A stretch of 14,238 nucleotides of DNA from an uncultured Peptococcaceae bacterium (GTDB lineage Bacteria > Bacillota > Peptococcia > Peptococcales > Peptococcaceae), in the NCBI GenBank assembly GCA_938044045.1, contig CALIQN010000071.1, forward strand, positions 1-14,238. The letters are read 5' to 3'. Under the pieces are notes generated by a model. The model saw nothing but the letters and a program-made list of their open reading frames with translations, had not been told where the DNA came from and did no database searches. Positions 1 to 7,792 of the stretch are shown here, one piece after another. Position 1 is the first letter of the stretch; every line of letters begins with the position of its first letter. The position numbers were made by a program, and so were the translations under genes.

Positions 1-7
1 TAATAAA

Positions 8-439
8 ATGAACTTGATTGATTTATTTTGTCAAAACCAGCAAATTTTAGATTGGAAAAAAAATCTAAATCAAAAGACTAGACAGTTACTAATGGGGTTG
101 TCTGGTTCCACTAAGGCACTTGCAATAGCCTCCGCTCTTGATGAACATCAAAAAATTCTCGTTATGACATCAGGTTATAGTGAAGCAGAAAAGTTATCTA
201 GTGACTTGATTTCTTTGTTAGGTGAGGAAAAAGTATATAATTTTTTAGCTGACGATGCACCTATGGCTGAATTTATCTTCTCGTCTCAAGAGAAAATATA
301 TGCTCGGATTGGAGCATTAAATTTTTTATTAGACGACAATGAGTCAGGTATTCTAGTCACAAATCTTTCAGCTAGTCGACTTTTTTTGCCAAATCCAAAA
401 AAGCTCATCTATCGCCTTTTTAAAATAAGTTTGTCTTAA
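8..439 (+). pseudogene. mfd: 5' fragment of mfd (transcription-repair coupling factor)
   Basis: Mfd is a ~1,160-residue ATPase that removes stalled RNA polymerase and recruits UvrA. Only the first ~131 codons are present, about a ninth of the protein, covering part of the UvrB-like N-terminal domain. Residues such as RQLLMGLSGSTKALAIASAL, LADDAPMAEFIFSSQEK and SASRLFLPNP match the N-terminus of streptococcal Mfd as I remember it. Recognisable Mfd ends near base 400; the last 13 codons (401-439) are read from inverted thyA DNA and stop at TAA. No helicase or RNA-polymerase-interaction domain remains, so this cannot be functional Mfd. No ribosome binding site is visible in the 7 upstream bases. 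The DNA is more AT-rich than the rest of the window, which suggests acquisition from a streptococcus or a chimeric assembly. Confidence 0.82.
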
Positions 440-551
440 GGTGATAATCGGAAATTCACGCCCTAAATCATAGCGATTGACCAAACCAAAGCACTTGATG
501 GTGTGCGCCGGCTCGCCATCTTGCCATCTTGGTCTAACCTCTAATCTGCAT
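377..551 (-). pseudogene. thyA: thyA (thymidylate synthase) internal fragment
   Basis: Thymidylate synthase makes dTMP from dUMP using methylenetetrahydrofolate. Reading the - strand from 544 down to 377 gives one open stretch containing EVRPRWQDGEPAHTIKCFG, then LVNRYDLGREFPIITLRQTY, then FKKAIDELFWIWQKKS. This is the conserved N-terminal part of clostridial-type ThyA. The catalytic-cysteine region and roughly three quarters of the protein are missing, cut where the mfd fragment begins. At the other end an ATG at 549-551 with an AAGGAG site at 557-562 sits just upstream but reads only M-Q-I-R-G-stop, out of frame with the ThyA reading. About 25 N-terminal codons therefore seem to have been deleted. 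The position after mrnC on the same strand suggests thyA was once the last gene of that operon. Confidence 0.85.
380..400. other. mfd/thyA breakpoint with shared sequence
   Basis: These 21 bases are read as mfd on the + strand (codons for L-F-L-P-N-P-K) and as thyA on the - strand (F-W-I-W-Q-K-K), with the same triplet boundaries. Both readings look conserved for their families, so the crossover lies inside or at the edge of this stretch. Microhomology-mediated joining is the simplest explanation; an assembly chimera is the alternative. Confidence 0.7.
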
Positions 552-619
552 ATTTACTCCTTAAGCGGAATTATTAATTTTTTATTTTAGGATTATATCT
601 CAAATTTTCTTTTAAACGC

Positions 620-1039
620 TCATCTGCCAGGCTCATCTGCGTCCTCCTTAAATGTTAAAATCTCGCCCAGTACCCACAAAAGTCGCTCATGCTCGCCTTT
701 TAAGTAAAGATAGCCTACCAAGGCTTCTAAGGCTGTCGCTTTGCGGTAATTAATCACCTTTGCATTTTTAGGCACGATACCTTTGGCATTTTTACCCCGT
801 CTGACAATTAAAAGCTCCTCTTCTTTTAGCTCACTTTCCAAACGTGCCAAAAGCTCAGCCTGTGCCAGATGATTGACCGACTGAATCCCAAGTTTATTGA
901 GTTTATGGGCATTGTGGGTATAATCAAGGGCTCTGGTGCGCACATAAAGCTCATAAACCGCATCGCCAAGATATGCCAAGCTTAAGGCAGAAAGGGTTTC
1001 TGGTGCGGGATTTTTTTTCAGTAACTCAATAAAATCCAT
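620..1039 (-). CDS. mrnC: Mini-ribonuclease III (23S rRNA maturation)
   Basis: Mini-RNase III trims the 23S rRNA precursor. It has the RNase III catalytic domain but no double-stranded-RNA-binding domain. The 139-residue length fits the family. The signature LAYLGDAVYELYVR at residues 21-34 contains the likely catalytic Asp26, and TALEALVGYLYL at 102-113 contains Glu105; GKNAKG and YRKATALEA are typical of the family. The start at 1039 is preceded by GGAAAGGG and lies 2 bases after the ispF stop. A longer frame reaching to 1231 would run through ispF and is not the start. No rho-independent terminator is visible downstream; the next recognisable sequence is the thyA fragment. Confidence 0.93.
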   Translation of the reverse strand: MDFIELLKKNPAPETLSALSLAYLGDAVYELYVRTRALDYTHNAHKLNKLGIQSVNHLAQAELLARLESELKEEELLIVRRGKNAKGIVPKNAKVINYRKATALEALVGYLYLKGEHERLLWVLGEILTFKEDADEPGR

Positions 1040-1041
1040 CC

Positions 1042-1515
1042 CTACACCCTTTCCAAAAGGCAGATGGCTTGAGCAGCAATCCCCTCTTCCTTGCCAACAA
1101 AGCCTAGTTTTTCGGTTGTGGTTGCCTTGATTGAAATTTGTGCAAGATCGCTTTGTAAATCCTCTGCCAAATACGTTCGCATGAGGTCGATATGAGGGGC
1201 GAGCTTTGGCTGTTGTGCCATCACCACACAATCCAAATTGCCTAGCTTATAGCCCTCTTTTTTGACCAACGCATAGGCAAGACGGAGAAACAGACGAGAA
1301 TCTTGATCTTTATAGCGTGTATCCGTATCTGGGAAATGTTTGCCAATATCACCCAAAGCCAAAGCACCTAAAAGGGCGTCAGTCACTGCATGTAAAAGAA
1401 CATCTGCATCAGAATGACCCAAAAGCCCTAGATGATGTGGTATTTCTACCCCACCTAAGATGAGCTTTCTATTTTCTTCTAACCGATGAACGTCATACCC
1501 TATTCCAATTCGCAT
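1042..1515 (-). CDS. ispF: 2-C-methyl-D-erythritol 2,4-cyclodiphosphate synthase
   Basis: IspF cyclises CDP-methylerythritol phosphate to MEcPP with loss of CMP, the fifth step of the non-mevalonate (MEP) isoprenoid pathway. The protein is 157 residues, the normal length. Metal ligands are visible as Asp8 and His10 in GIGYDVHRL and His42 in GHSDADVLLHA, and the C-terminal TTTEKLGFVGKEEGIAAQA (CDP-binding region) is intact. The ATG at 1515 lies inside ispD, giving a 16-base overlap, so translation is probably coupled. The alternative ATG 21 bases further upstream would add seven residues ahead of the canonical MRIGIGYDVH start. The gene is followed immediately by mrnC. Confidence 0.96.
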   Translation of the reverse strand: MRIGIGYDVHRLEENRKLILGGVEIPHHLGLLGHSDADVLLHAVTDALLGALALGDIGKHFPDTDTRYKDQDSRLFLRLAYALVKKEGYKLGNLDCVVMAQQPKLAPHIDLMRTYLAEDLQSDLAQISIKATTTEKLGFVGKEEGIAAQAICLLERV

Positions 1516-2186
1516 GCCAACCTCCATTCTGCCCATGCCAAATCCTCTTGGATTGTTATTTTACGATTCGTTGCCTCACCTGGGACAGCTTTGACCCTAA
1601 TGTCATAATACTCACATAAGCTCGCATCATCTGTAAAAAGCATCTTTTCTTTTCTCGCACGCTCGTGCAAGTCTAAAATCAGTTGCCTTTTAAAGGCTTG
1701 AGGCGTCTGCGCCAAGCCCAACATCTCTCTAGGTAAGGTCTTTTCAATAAAACCATCTTTAATGACTTTTACAGTATCAGTGACCTTGATAAGAGGAATA
1801 ACCCCCTCTGCTGTTTCTAAACCTTGAACTAAGCTTTCCATCAAACTTTTAGACACAAAGGGTCTTGCACCATCATGGATAAAAACCTCACAAATATCCT
1901 CAGGCATCGCTTTTAACCCCAAATAGACCGAGTCTTGCCTTTCTTTACCACCCAAAACGAGATCATACTCCCCCGCTTGAAGTCTAGTCTCTCTTATCAC
2001 TTCATCTAAATAAGGCTTATCTGCCTCTTTATAAACTAAGATTAGCCTTGCTTTTGGCAAAGCTAATCTTAAATTTTCTATTGTATACGAAAGAAGAGGC
2101 CGTCCCTTTAATTGTAAGTATTGTTTACTGATGGGCGCTTGCATACGCTTCCCACTACCTGCTGCTAAAATAATCAGCCCTTGCAT
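1500..2186 (-). CDS. ispD: 2-C-methyl-D-erythritol 4-phosphate cytidylyltransferase
   Basis: IspD transfers CMP from CTP to methylerythritol 4-phosphate, two steps before IspF. The 228-residue protein has the nucleotidyltransferase loop AAGSGKRM at 8-15, SKQY with Lys21, HDGARPF at 104-110 (a metal-binding Asp), AQTPQAF at 159-165, FTDDASL at 184-190 and NRKIT around Lys209. AGGAGAAAG lies just before the ATG and overlaps the yacL stop codon, 10 bases upstream. With ispF it marks use of the MEP route in this organism. Confidence 0.96.
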   Translation of the reverse strand: MQGLIILAAGSGKRMQAPISKQYLQLKGRPLLSYTIENLRLALPKARLILVYKEADKPYLDEVIRETRLQAGEYDLVLGGKERQDSVYLGLKAMPEDICEVFIHDGARPFVSKSLMESLVQGLETAEGVIPLIKVTDTVKVIKDGFIEKTLPREMLGLAQTPQAFKRQLILDLHERARKEKMLFTDDASLCEYYDIRVKAVPGEATNRKITIQEDLAWAEWRLACELE

Positions 2187-2196
2187 GATCTTTCTC

Positions 2197-3294
2197 CTAT
2201 ATCATTTTAACAAAAATCATTCTTCCGGCGTTGGTTTGAATCACACTGGTGACCATCGTCTCCACTTTTTTACCAACGGCATCCTTGCCATGTTCGACAA
2301 CAATCATCGTCCCATCATCAAGATAGCCTACCCCTTGGTCAGCTTCCTTACCTAGGGCAACAATTTCCACACTCAAGCTCTCCCCTGGCAAGACCACCGT
2401 CTTAATGGCACCTGCCAACTCGTTGACATTTAAGACACGAATATTTTGAAAAGAAGCGACCTTATTTAAATTGTAGTCATTGGTGACGACAGCACCACCC
2501 ATCTCCTTAGCAAGTTGTACCAATTTGATGTCTACTTCTTCAATATCCGGATATTCCTGATTAGAAATAATGACCTCTTCATCAAGATTTTGCAAGGCAC
2601 TGAGCATTTCTAGCCCTCTTCTGCCACGCACCCTTTTTAAATGGTCGCCACTATCGGCAATATGGCGAAGCTCATCTAAAACAAACTGGGTCACCACCAA
2701 AGGGCCATCTAAAAAGCCAGCCTTACAAATATCAACAATGCGTCCATCAATAATGACACTCGTATCCAAAATCTTAGGACGTACTGTGCGCACAACATCA
2801 AGCACTTGATTGGTAGACTCTACTTTTTCAGCCTTTTCGGCTTTTGCCTGCCCACCACGATCAAAAAATTTGCTGAATTTTTCACGCCAACGTCGCCCTA
2901 GGTTTAGCCCTAAGTAGCCAAGCACAGCATAAATCGCCAAAGAGATATAGCTCCCGACAATAGGAATTCCTGCAAGCGGCAAAGAAAGTAAAAAAGCAAT
3001 CATGAGTCCCAAAATCAAACCAATGGTCCCACCTAATAACTCGACGAAAGGGACTTTTGAAAGATAATTTTCCATTTTCTGAGTAAAGCTCAAACCAACC
3101 TTATAAAGAGGCCCTGAAATAATAATACCTATAAGTCCAAAAATAATTGCCCCTAAAAAAGTTGCTACTAGCCCAAAATCAGACATATTGATGGCTAGTG
3201 ATGTCTTAATGGCACTATGATAGGTATAGCCTAAGAAACCACCTAGCCCCATACCTAAAAGCGTCATCAATATTCTAGTAATGTTTAAAGCCAT
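2197..3294 (-). CDS. yacL: YacL-type membrane PIN/TRAM domain protein
   Basis: This 365-residue protein has about four N-terminal membrane segments (roughly 5-26, 42-62, 84-106 and 112-132). A charged linker (about 134-170) follows, then a PIN nuclease-fold domain (about 174-295) and a C-terminal TRAM domain (about 300-362), which usually binds RNA. Candidate PIN acidic residues are Asp177 in ILDTSVIIDGR, Glu208 in VLDELR, Asp255 and Asp273 in VTNDYNL, so the metal site looks complete. In Bacillus and relatives yacL lies next to disA and ispD, as here; its substrate is not known to me. AAGGAGGTGGG precedes the ATG, which is 26 bases after the disA stop. Confidence 0.93.
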   Translation of the reverse strand: MALNITRILMTLLGMGLGGFLGYTYHSAIKTSLAINMSDFGLVATFLGAIIFGLIGIIISGPLYKVGLSFTQKMENYLSKVPFVELLGGTIGLILGLMIAFLLSLPLAGIPIVGSYISLAIYAVLGYLGLNLGRRWREKFSKFFDRGGQAKAEKAEKVESTNQVLDVVRTVRPKILDTSVIIDGRIVDICKAGFLDGPLVVTQFVLDELRHIADSGDHLKRVRGRRGLEMLSALQNLDEEVIISNQEYPDIEEVDIKLVQLAKEMGGAVVTNDYNLNKVASFQNIRVLNVNELAGAIKTVVLPGESLSVEIVALGKEADQGVGYLDDGTMIVVEHGKDAVGKKVETMVTSVIQTNAGRMIFVKMI

Positions 3295-3320
3295 CTTCCC
3301 ACCTCCTTTTTTACTCTGTA

Positions 3321-4406
3321 TTAAATATAACTTAATTCCTCTATGGTTTGAGAACGTAAGCGTTTTAAGCCAACATAAATCTGCTGACTGCGTTTTTCCC
3401 CTACACCCTCTACAGCATCCAAGTCTTCAGCTGTTGCATTGACCAAATGAGAAAAGTCCTCAAAATGCGCAATCACATTTTCTATGATATAGCTCGGTAA
3501 ACGTGGAATCTGATTGAGGAGACGATAGCCTCTTGTCTCCAAATACTCCAACTTGCTGGTATCGCTTAGTTCTTTTAGCCCCAAAAGCTTGGTGAGTAAG
3601 TCTCGATTAAAGAGTTCCTCTGAACTTAAGCTTCTGAGCTTTCTTAAAATCTTATCAATCTGACCATCTACATCGCCATCTGTATTTGCTATATAATCAC
3701 GAATAAGGTGTCTTTCTTCCTCTTCGATGTCTCGTGTCAGCTCATCTATTTGCATCTTGAGCAAACGTCCCTCTACCCCTAGTTGGATAATGTAGTACCT
3801 GATTTCTTGCTCAATACGTGCCACAAGCTCTGCACGCTGAATGGCTTGGAGGATGTCCATCAAAAGGACAACCCCATCAAATTCACTTACAGAAAGACGC
3901 TTTAGGGCAATACTCAAGACAGAACAATACTTATCTAGCGTTTGCAAGGCTTGATTGGCAATGATTAAAATCTGACTAGGCTCTGCTAGCACAACTTTAA
4001 TATCACCCTTATAAAGACTAATCACATTACGTCTTTGGCTAATAGAAATCACTAGGGCATTGGTCTGGCGAGCAATCTGCTCTGCGCTCCTGTGTCTGAT
4101 ACCTGTTTCTTTAGAAGGGACTCTTGAATCTGGCACAAGGTGAACATTGGCTGCCATAATACGATAATTGTCCGGTTGGAGTAAAATCGCCCCATCCATC
4201 TTTGCCAACTCGTAAAGATGGGCAGGGGTGTACGGCGCATCTATCTTAAAGCCTCCTATACTCACCTCTTTTAGCACTTCTTCATCACCAATAACGATCA
4301 GTCCCCCTGTATTTGCCTTTAAGACATTGTCCAAACCTTGTCTTAGGGCAGTCCCAGGTGCGGTTTTTTTGATAATGTTGTATTTTATTTTTTCTCTTTC
4401 TGTCAT
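3321..4406 (-). CDS. disA: DNA integrity scanning diadenylate cyclase
   Basis: DisA makes cyclic di-AMP from two ATP while scanning DNA for branched structures; in Bacillus it binds stalled recombination intermediates and slows growth or sporulation. The chosen start gives 361 residues. The cyclase domain occupies about 1-145, with the catalytic DGA motif at 71-73 and RHR at 104-106. A helical linker follows, and a helix-hairpin-helix DNA-binding domain lies at the C-terminus (VEGVGEKRSQQIYVGLKRLR). I prefer the ATG at 4404-4406, one base after the radA stop, because it aligns with the family. An ATG at 4436 would overlap radA by 29 bases and lacks a good ribosome binding site. Directly behind radA, it forms the usual repair/signalling pair. 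Confidence 0.95.
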   Translation of the reverse strand: MTEREKIKYNIIKKTAPGTALRQGLDNVLKANTGGLIVIGDEEVLKEVSIGGFKIDAPYTPAHLYELAKMDGAILLQPDNYRIMAANVHLVPDSRVPSKETGIRHRSAEQIARQTNALVISISQRRNVISLYKGDIKVVLAEPSQILIIANQALQTLDKYCSVLSIALKRLSVSEFDGVVLLMDILQAIQRAELVARIEQEIRYYIIQLGVEGRLLKMQIDELTRDIEEEERHLIRDYIANTDGDVDGQIDKILRKLRSLSSEELFNRDLLTKLLGLKELSDTSKLEYLETRGYRLLNQIPRLPSYIIENVIAHFEDFSHLVNATAEDLDAVEGVGEKRSQQIYVGLKRLRSQTIEELSYI

Positions 4407-4407
4407 C

Positions 4408-5763
4408 TTATTCCCATATCGTCTGAAAAACTTCATACAGGCTCTTGGCTTGAACTAAGTCCACGCCACTGACCTCTATCTTGTCTTTTAAAGGTGGAAT
4501 AATCGCACGCTTGTAGCCAAGACTTGCCACCTCTTTCAAACGCCTTTCTAACTGTTGTACCTGTCTGAGTTCTCCTGTCAGCCCCAATTCGCCAATGACA
4601 ACACTGTCCCCTCTGACCGCCTTATCCAAAAAGGCTGAGGCCATGGCAACGGCAATGGCCAAATCACCTGCCGGCTCATCAATCACTAGCCCGCCAACAA
4701 CATTGACATAGACATCTTTGTCACTTAGAGGAAGATGCGCACGCTTTTCTAAAACAGCCAAAAGCATTGCCACCCGATTGTAATCTGTTCCTGTTGCCAT
4801 CCGTCTTGGCTGACCATAGACAGAACTGGTCACCAAGGCTTGTACCTCAAGTAAAATAGGTCGTGATCCCTCCAAAAGCACCCCAATTGCCGAACCTGAG
4901 GTATGCAAGGGACGTTCTTTTAAAAACGTTTCTGAAGGGTTTAGGACTTCTTTTAAGCCACTTTCTGTCATATCAAAAATGCCCAGCTCATTGGTTGAGC
5001 CAAAACGATTTTTTAAGGCACGCAAGAGACGGTATTGATAATGGTGATCGCCCTCAAAAAATAAGACCGTATCTACCATATGCTCAAGCACCCTAGGCCC
5101 TGCCACCTGTCCATCTTTGGTCACATGACCAATTAAAATCGTTGAAAAACCATAATTCTTTGCCCAAGAGAGGGCATAACTTGCCACTGCTCTTAGCTGG
5201 CTGACGCTCCCTGGACTAGCACTCAAGGCGCTGTCAAAGGTTGTCTGTATGGAGTCCAGCACGATGAGTGTGGGCTTTAAGCTGAGGACTAATTCATGCA
5301 CTAGGCTCACATCATTTTCCGTTAAAAGGACAATATCACTCTCTGCCACGCCCAAACGCTCTGCCCTGTTTTGAATCTGACCTGCTGACTCCTCACCAGA
5401 GATATAGAGGACTCGACCTGTTTTGGCGAGATTTGCCATAACTTGCATGGTAAGGGTCGATTTCCCTATCCCCGGATCCCCTGAAAGCAAGATTAAGCTA
5501 CCACGTACCATTCCGCCACCCAAGACACGATTGACTTCGCCGATTTGGGTATTAAGGCGTTCACTTTCGACCTTTTGGACTTCTTTTAAAGGACGAGGTT
5601 TGGCACGAGTCAGGTTAACTTTGGGGGCACTAGGTGTGTTTTTTGGCGTGACTTTTTCTTCCAAAAAGGTATTCCAGCTTTGGCATTCTGGACAGCGTCC
5701 TAGCCATTTTAAGGCCTTATAACCACAATTTGAACAAATAAACTCTGTTTTTACCTTTGCCAT
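4408..5763 (-). CDS. radA: DNA repair protein RadA (Sms)
   Basis: RadA is a RecA-like ATPase/helicase that drives branch migration in recombinational repair. The 451-residue protein has an N-terminal zinc finger (Cys10, Cys13, Cys24, Cys27 in ICSNCGY and GRCPECQSW). The Walker A motif GDPGIGKS is at 95-102, a Walker-B-like TLIVLDSIQ at 165-173, and the RadA-specific KNRFG at 251-255. The C-terminus is Lon-protease-like (GGLVIDEPAGDLAIAVAMAS) without protease function. The start at 5763 is preceded by GGGGAGGG. An upstream ATG at 5796 is unlikely because it lies at the -10 of the predicted promoter. radA is the first gene of the operon. Confidence 0.96.
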   Translation of the reverse strand: MAKVKTEFICSNCGYKALKWLGRCPECQSWNTFLEEKVTPKNTPSAPKVNLTRAKPRPLKEVQKVESERLNTQIGEVNRVLGGGMVRGSLILLSGDPGIGKSTLTMQVMANLAKTGRVLYISGEESAGQIQNRAERLGVAESDIVLLTENDVSLVHELVLSLKPTLIVLDSIQTTFDSALSASPGSVSQLRAVASYALSWAKNYGFSTILIGHVTKDGQVAGPRVLEHMVDTVLFFEGDHHYQYRLLRALKNRFGSTNELGIFDMTESGLKEVLNPSETFLKERPLHTSGSAIGVLLEGSRPILLEVQALVTSSVYGQPRRMATGTDYNRVAMLLAVLEKRAHLPLSDKDVYVNVVGGLVIDEPAGDLAIAVAMASAFLDKAVRGDSVVIGELGLTGELRQVQQLERRLKEVASLGYKRAIIPPLKDKIEVSGVDLVQAKSLYEVFQTIWE

Positions 5764-5794
5764 GGCACCCTCCCCTTTCTTGCTTTTATTTGTC

Positions 5795-5823
5795 ATTTTA
5801 AACGAAATTTTCTAATTCGACAA
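5795..5823 (-). promoter_or_regulatory. Predicted promoter of the radA operon
   Basis: On the - strand there is a -35 TTGTCG (5818-5823), a 17-base spacer and a -10 TAAAAT (5795-5800). Transcription would begin near 5788, about 25 bases before the radA ATG. It reads toward radA and lies after the gltA terminator, so the operon seems independent of gltA. Confidence 0.6.
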
Positions 5824-5916
5824 GCTTAATTCTTTCGCTATAATTTTTTAAACTTGTCTTTTACTAACTTTTTAAATTGATGATGATTTTGTTACACTTT
5901 ATAGCCTAAAAAAGAC

Positions 5917-5949
5917 AAAAAAAGACCCTCTAGTCAACACTAGAAGGTC
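5917..5949 (-). terminator. Rho-independent terminator after gltA
   Basis: Two 11-base arms, 5924-5934 and 5939-5949, flank the 4-base loop 5935-5938. The one non-identical pair is a G-U wobble only when transcribed from the - strand, and a run of seven U follows (5917-5923). It starts 8 bases after the gltA stop. Confidence 0.88.
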
Positions 5950-5956
5950 AAAGTAT

Positions 5957-7375
5957 TTAGTTATTTTCTTTGGTAAGTTCCAAACGTCTAATGTATTCCC
6001 CACTATCAATACGTTCAGAGAGTGGGACATATTTGAGATTATTTTTATTGAGGTAGACATAAGCCGGACGAATAATCTTGTTGTCCAAAATCTGCTCAAG
6101 ACGATGAGCGCACCAGCCACTCATGCGGGCACAGGCAAAAATTGGGGTAAACATATCCTCTTTTAAGCCTAAAATATGATAGATAATCCCTGTATAAAGG
6201 TCGACATTGGCACAAATATTGTAGTCCTCGCCTTTGATTTCCTTTAAGAGCTTTTTAGTCAGACGCTCAACGTTGGTGATGAGCTTAAACTCTGCTTCAT
6301 ACTCACTGTTTTTTGCCAAACTTTCCGCTTTTTTCTTGAGTAAGGTGGCACGAGGATCTGATAAGGTATAAACCGCGTGTCCCATACCATAAATGAGTCC
6401 TGTGCCGTCAAAAGCTTCTTTCCTTAAAATCTTGTAGAGATAATTGCTGAGTTCTGTGTCATTATTCCAATCCTTAACGTGAGTAGAAATATCCTTCATC
6501 ATGTTAAAGACTTTCATATTGGCAGAACCATGACGAGGTCCTTTTAATGAACCGATAGCAGTGGAGATAGCAGAATAAGTATCTGTCCCTGAAGAAGAGA
6601 CCACATGGTTGGCAAAACAAGAGTTATTCCCCGCCCCATGGTCTGCCTGTACGCAAAGACAAAGGTCTAAAACTTCAGCCTCTAGGCGTGTAAAATCTGA
6701 GTCGGTACGGGTCAAATGCAAGATATTTTCTGCTGTAGAAGCATTTTCCAAAGGTTGGTGCAAAACGAGGCTCGCCTTGTTAAAATAATGCTCTCTTGCT
6801 TGATAGGCATAGGCAATCATCAGTGGTGCCTTGGCAATCAAGTCAATAGACTGCGCCAGTACCTTTTCCAAAGAAATATCATCAGGATTAGAATCATAGG
6901 AATAAAGTGCTAGGATCAAACGTTGCAACTTATTCATGATGTTTTGGCTTGGAATCTTTAAGATACAATCTTCCTTGAAGTTTGTCGGGAAATTACGACG
7001 CTCACTCAAACGATGGGTAAAAAAGTTTAAGTCTTTATCACTTGGTAAGACCCCAAAGAGAAGCAAATAGGCCACTTCCTCATAGCCTAGACGCCCTTCT
7101 TTTTCAAAGCCCTCAACCAAGTCCGCCAGGTCTATCCCACGATAAAGCAAATGCCCCTCTGTAGGAATCTTCTTGCCATCTTCAACCTCATAACCCACTA
7201 CAGAAGAAATACTGGTAATCCCTGCGGTCACCCCAGTACCATTGGCATTTCTTAACCCTCTTTTGACATCATATTTTGTATATAGACTAGGCTCAATAGT
7301 ACTATTGCGTCTGACTTGTTCCAGTAGGGTGCCTATATCCTTTTGTAATACATCCAAATGTAGTTGATCATTCAT
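5957..7375 (-). CDS. gltA: Citrate synthase (clostridial type)
   Basis: Citrate synthase condenses acetyl-CoA and oxaloacetate; in fermentative anaerobes it usually feeds glutamate synthesis. The 472-residue protein carries the classical catalytic set: His282 in GPRHGSAN, His333 in GMGHAVY and Asp392 in NVDLYTG, plus QADHGAGNNS around His246. It is longer than the ~370-residue Bacillus enzymes and resembles the longer clostridial form. The start at 7375 (MNDQLHLDVLQKD) is supported by GAGAGGG upstream. A continuous frame extends to 7561, but those 62 extra codons are low-complexity, pass through the promoter region and begin in a terminator stem. It is a single gene with its own terminator. 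Confidence 0.93.
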   Translation of the reverse strand: MNDQLHLDVLQKDIGTLLEQVRRNSTIEPSLYTKYDVKRGLRNANGTGVTAGITSISSVVGYEVEDGKKIPTEGHLLYRGIDLADLVEGFEKEGRLGYEEVAYLLLFGVLPSDKDLNFFTHRLSERRNFPTNFKEDCILKIPSQNIMNKLQRLILALYSYDSNPDDISLEKVLAQSIDLIAKAPLMIAYAYQAREHYFNKASLVLHQPLENASTAENILHLTRTDSDFTRLEAEVLDLCLCVQADHGAGNNSCFANHVVSSSGTDTYSAISTAIGSLKGPRHGSANMKVFNMMKDISTHVKDWNNDTELSNYLYKILRKEAFDGTGLIYGMGHAVYTLSDPRATLLKKKAESLAKNSEYEAEFKLITNVERLTKKLLKEIKGEDYNICANVDLYTGIIYHILGLKEDMFTPIFACARMSGWCAHRLEQILDNKIIRPAYVYLNKNNLKYVPLSERIDSGEYIRRLELTKENN

Positions 7376-7541
7376 CGTTTTCTCGACCCTCTCATTGTAA
7401 GTTAGCTTTATTCTAACATAGAAATAAGCGAAAAAAAAGCAAAATAGCGCTAAGCAATATGACTCTCTAAGGCAGTTTAAGACGCCATTTGCCTTAACTT
7501 TAAGGCACCCTTTGATGACAATTGAATAGATATTACCTAAT
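7376..7541. other. Upstream region of gltA, no gene seen
   Basis: This stretch holds the gltA leader. On the - strand a possible extended -10, TG-T-TAGAAT, with TAGAAT at 7410-7415, lies ~35 bases before the gltA ATG. No convincing -35 box accompanies it, only a T-rich run. The rest shows no ORF that I recognise and no stable hairpin. Confidence 0.35.
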
Positions 7542-7574
7542 AAAAAACCACGAGAGCCCATCTCGTGGTTTTTT
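7542..7574. terminator. Perfect bidirectional terminator, possible stump of a third Fst locus
   Basis: The 14-base arms 7542-7555 and 7561-7574 are perfectly complementary around the 5-base loop 7556-7560, with A and T runs on either side, so the hairpin should work on both strands. It is preceded by CCTAATAAAAAA, very like the sequence before the terminator of the first toxin locus. It is followed 40 bases later by ACTATAGC (7614-7621), the same spacing and sequence as the antisense -10 of the second toxin locus. No toxin frame is visible to its left and no -35 box was found for the putative antisense promoter. Confidence 0.75.
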
Positions 7575-7712
7575 GTGTTGTTATGATATCGCCATTTCCC
7601 TTTTCCTATGATAACTATAGCCTCTCAATCTACCTCGCCCATATGACTTGACAATTTTAAGAGACGTGTTCGCTTAATCGTTAAAATAATGAATATGGAT
7701 TGGATAATTCTG
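7575..7712. other. Non-coding stretch between third terminator and first toxin locus
   Basis: I see no gene here. The only notable element is ACTATA at 7614-7619, which would be TATAGT on the - strand and may be the -10 of an orphan antisense RNA ending at the 7542-7574 hairpin. The base at 18-base spacing upstream does not start a recognisable -35. Confidence 0.3.
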
Positions 7713-7760
7713 CACAAAATCTTCTAAAATAAGGTCTTTATGCTATACTATTCTTGTCGT
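7713..7760 (+). repeat. 48-bp promoter/leader repeat, copy 1
   Basis: It matches 8068-8115 at 47 of 48 positions (T versus C at one site) with an offset of 355 bases. The repeat spans the toxin promoter and the first bases of the predicted transcript, so the two toxin loci share nearly identical promoters although their coding parts have diverged. Confidence 0.95.
7744..7749 (+). promoter_or_regulatory. Toxin promoter, locus 1 (extended -10)
   Basis: TATACT is preceded by TG-C, forming an extended -10. The -35 region is poor (TTCTAA at 7722-7727, spacing 16). The predicted transcript starts near 7756 and ends after 7927-7934, giving an RNA of about 175-180 nt. Confidence 0.7.
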
Positions 7761-7790
7761 CAAACCATTCCTACGACAGTAGGGAGGTGA
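7755..7790 (+). promoter_or_regulatory. Toxin 1 leader: alternative helices over the ribosome binding site
   Basis: The leader can form TGTCGT (7755-7760) paired with ACGACA (7773-7778). It can instead form a short hairpin CCTAC-GACA-GTAGG (7770-7783) that continues by a G-U pair into the ribosome binding site GGGAGGTGA (7782-7790). The two helices exclude each other. In the known Fst family a 5' helix and a hairpin hide the translation start, and this layout fits. Confidence 0.6.
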
Positions 7791-7792
7791 CC

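Noticed and set aside
401..439. Apparent continuation of Mfd (K-I-S aligns with the real protein)
   Set aside because: The opposite strand reads unbroken, highly conserved ThyA through these bases, so the three matching residues are most likely chance.
1040..1231. N-terminal extension of the mrnC frame
   Set aside because: It lies inside ispF in another frame, and the Mini-III fold begins at MDFIELL with its own ribosome binding site.
7376..7561. 62-codon N-terminal extension of citrate synthase
   Set aside because: It starts in a terminator stem, contains the leader region and has no similarity to citrate synthase; the ATG at 7375 has a ribosome binding site.
7649..7686. TTGACA at 7649 as a + strand promoter
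   Set aside because: No acceptable -10 box at 16-19 bases and no gene directly downstream.
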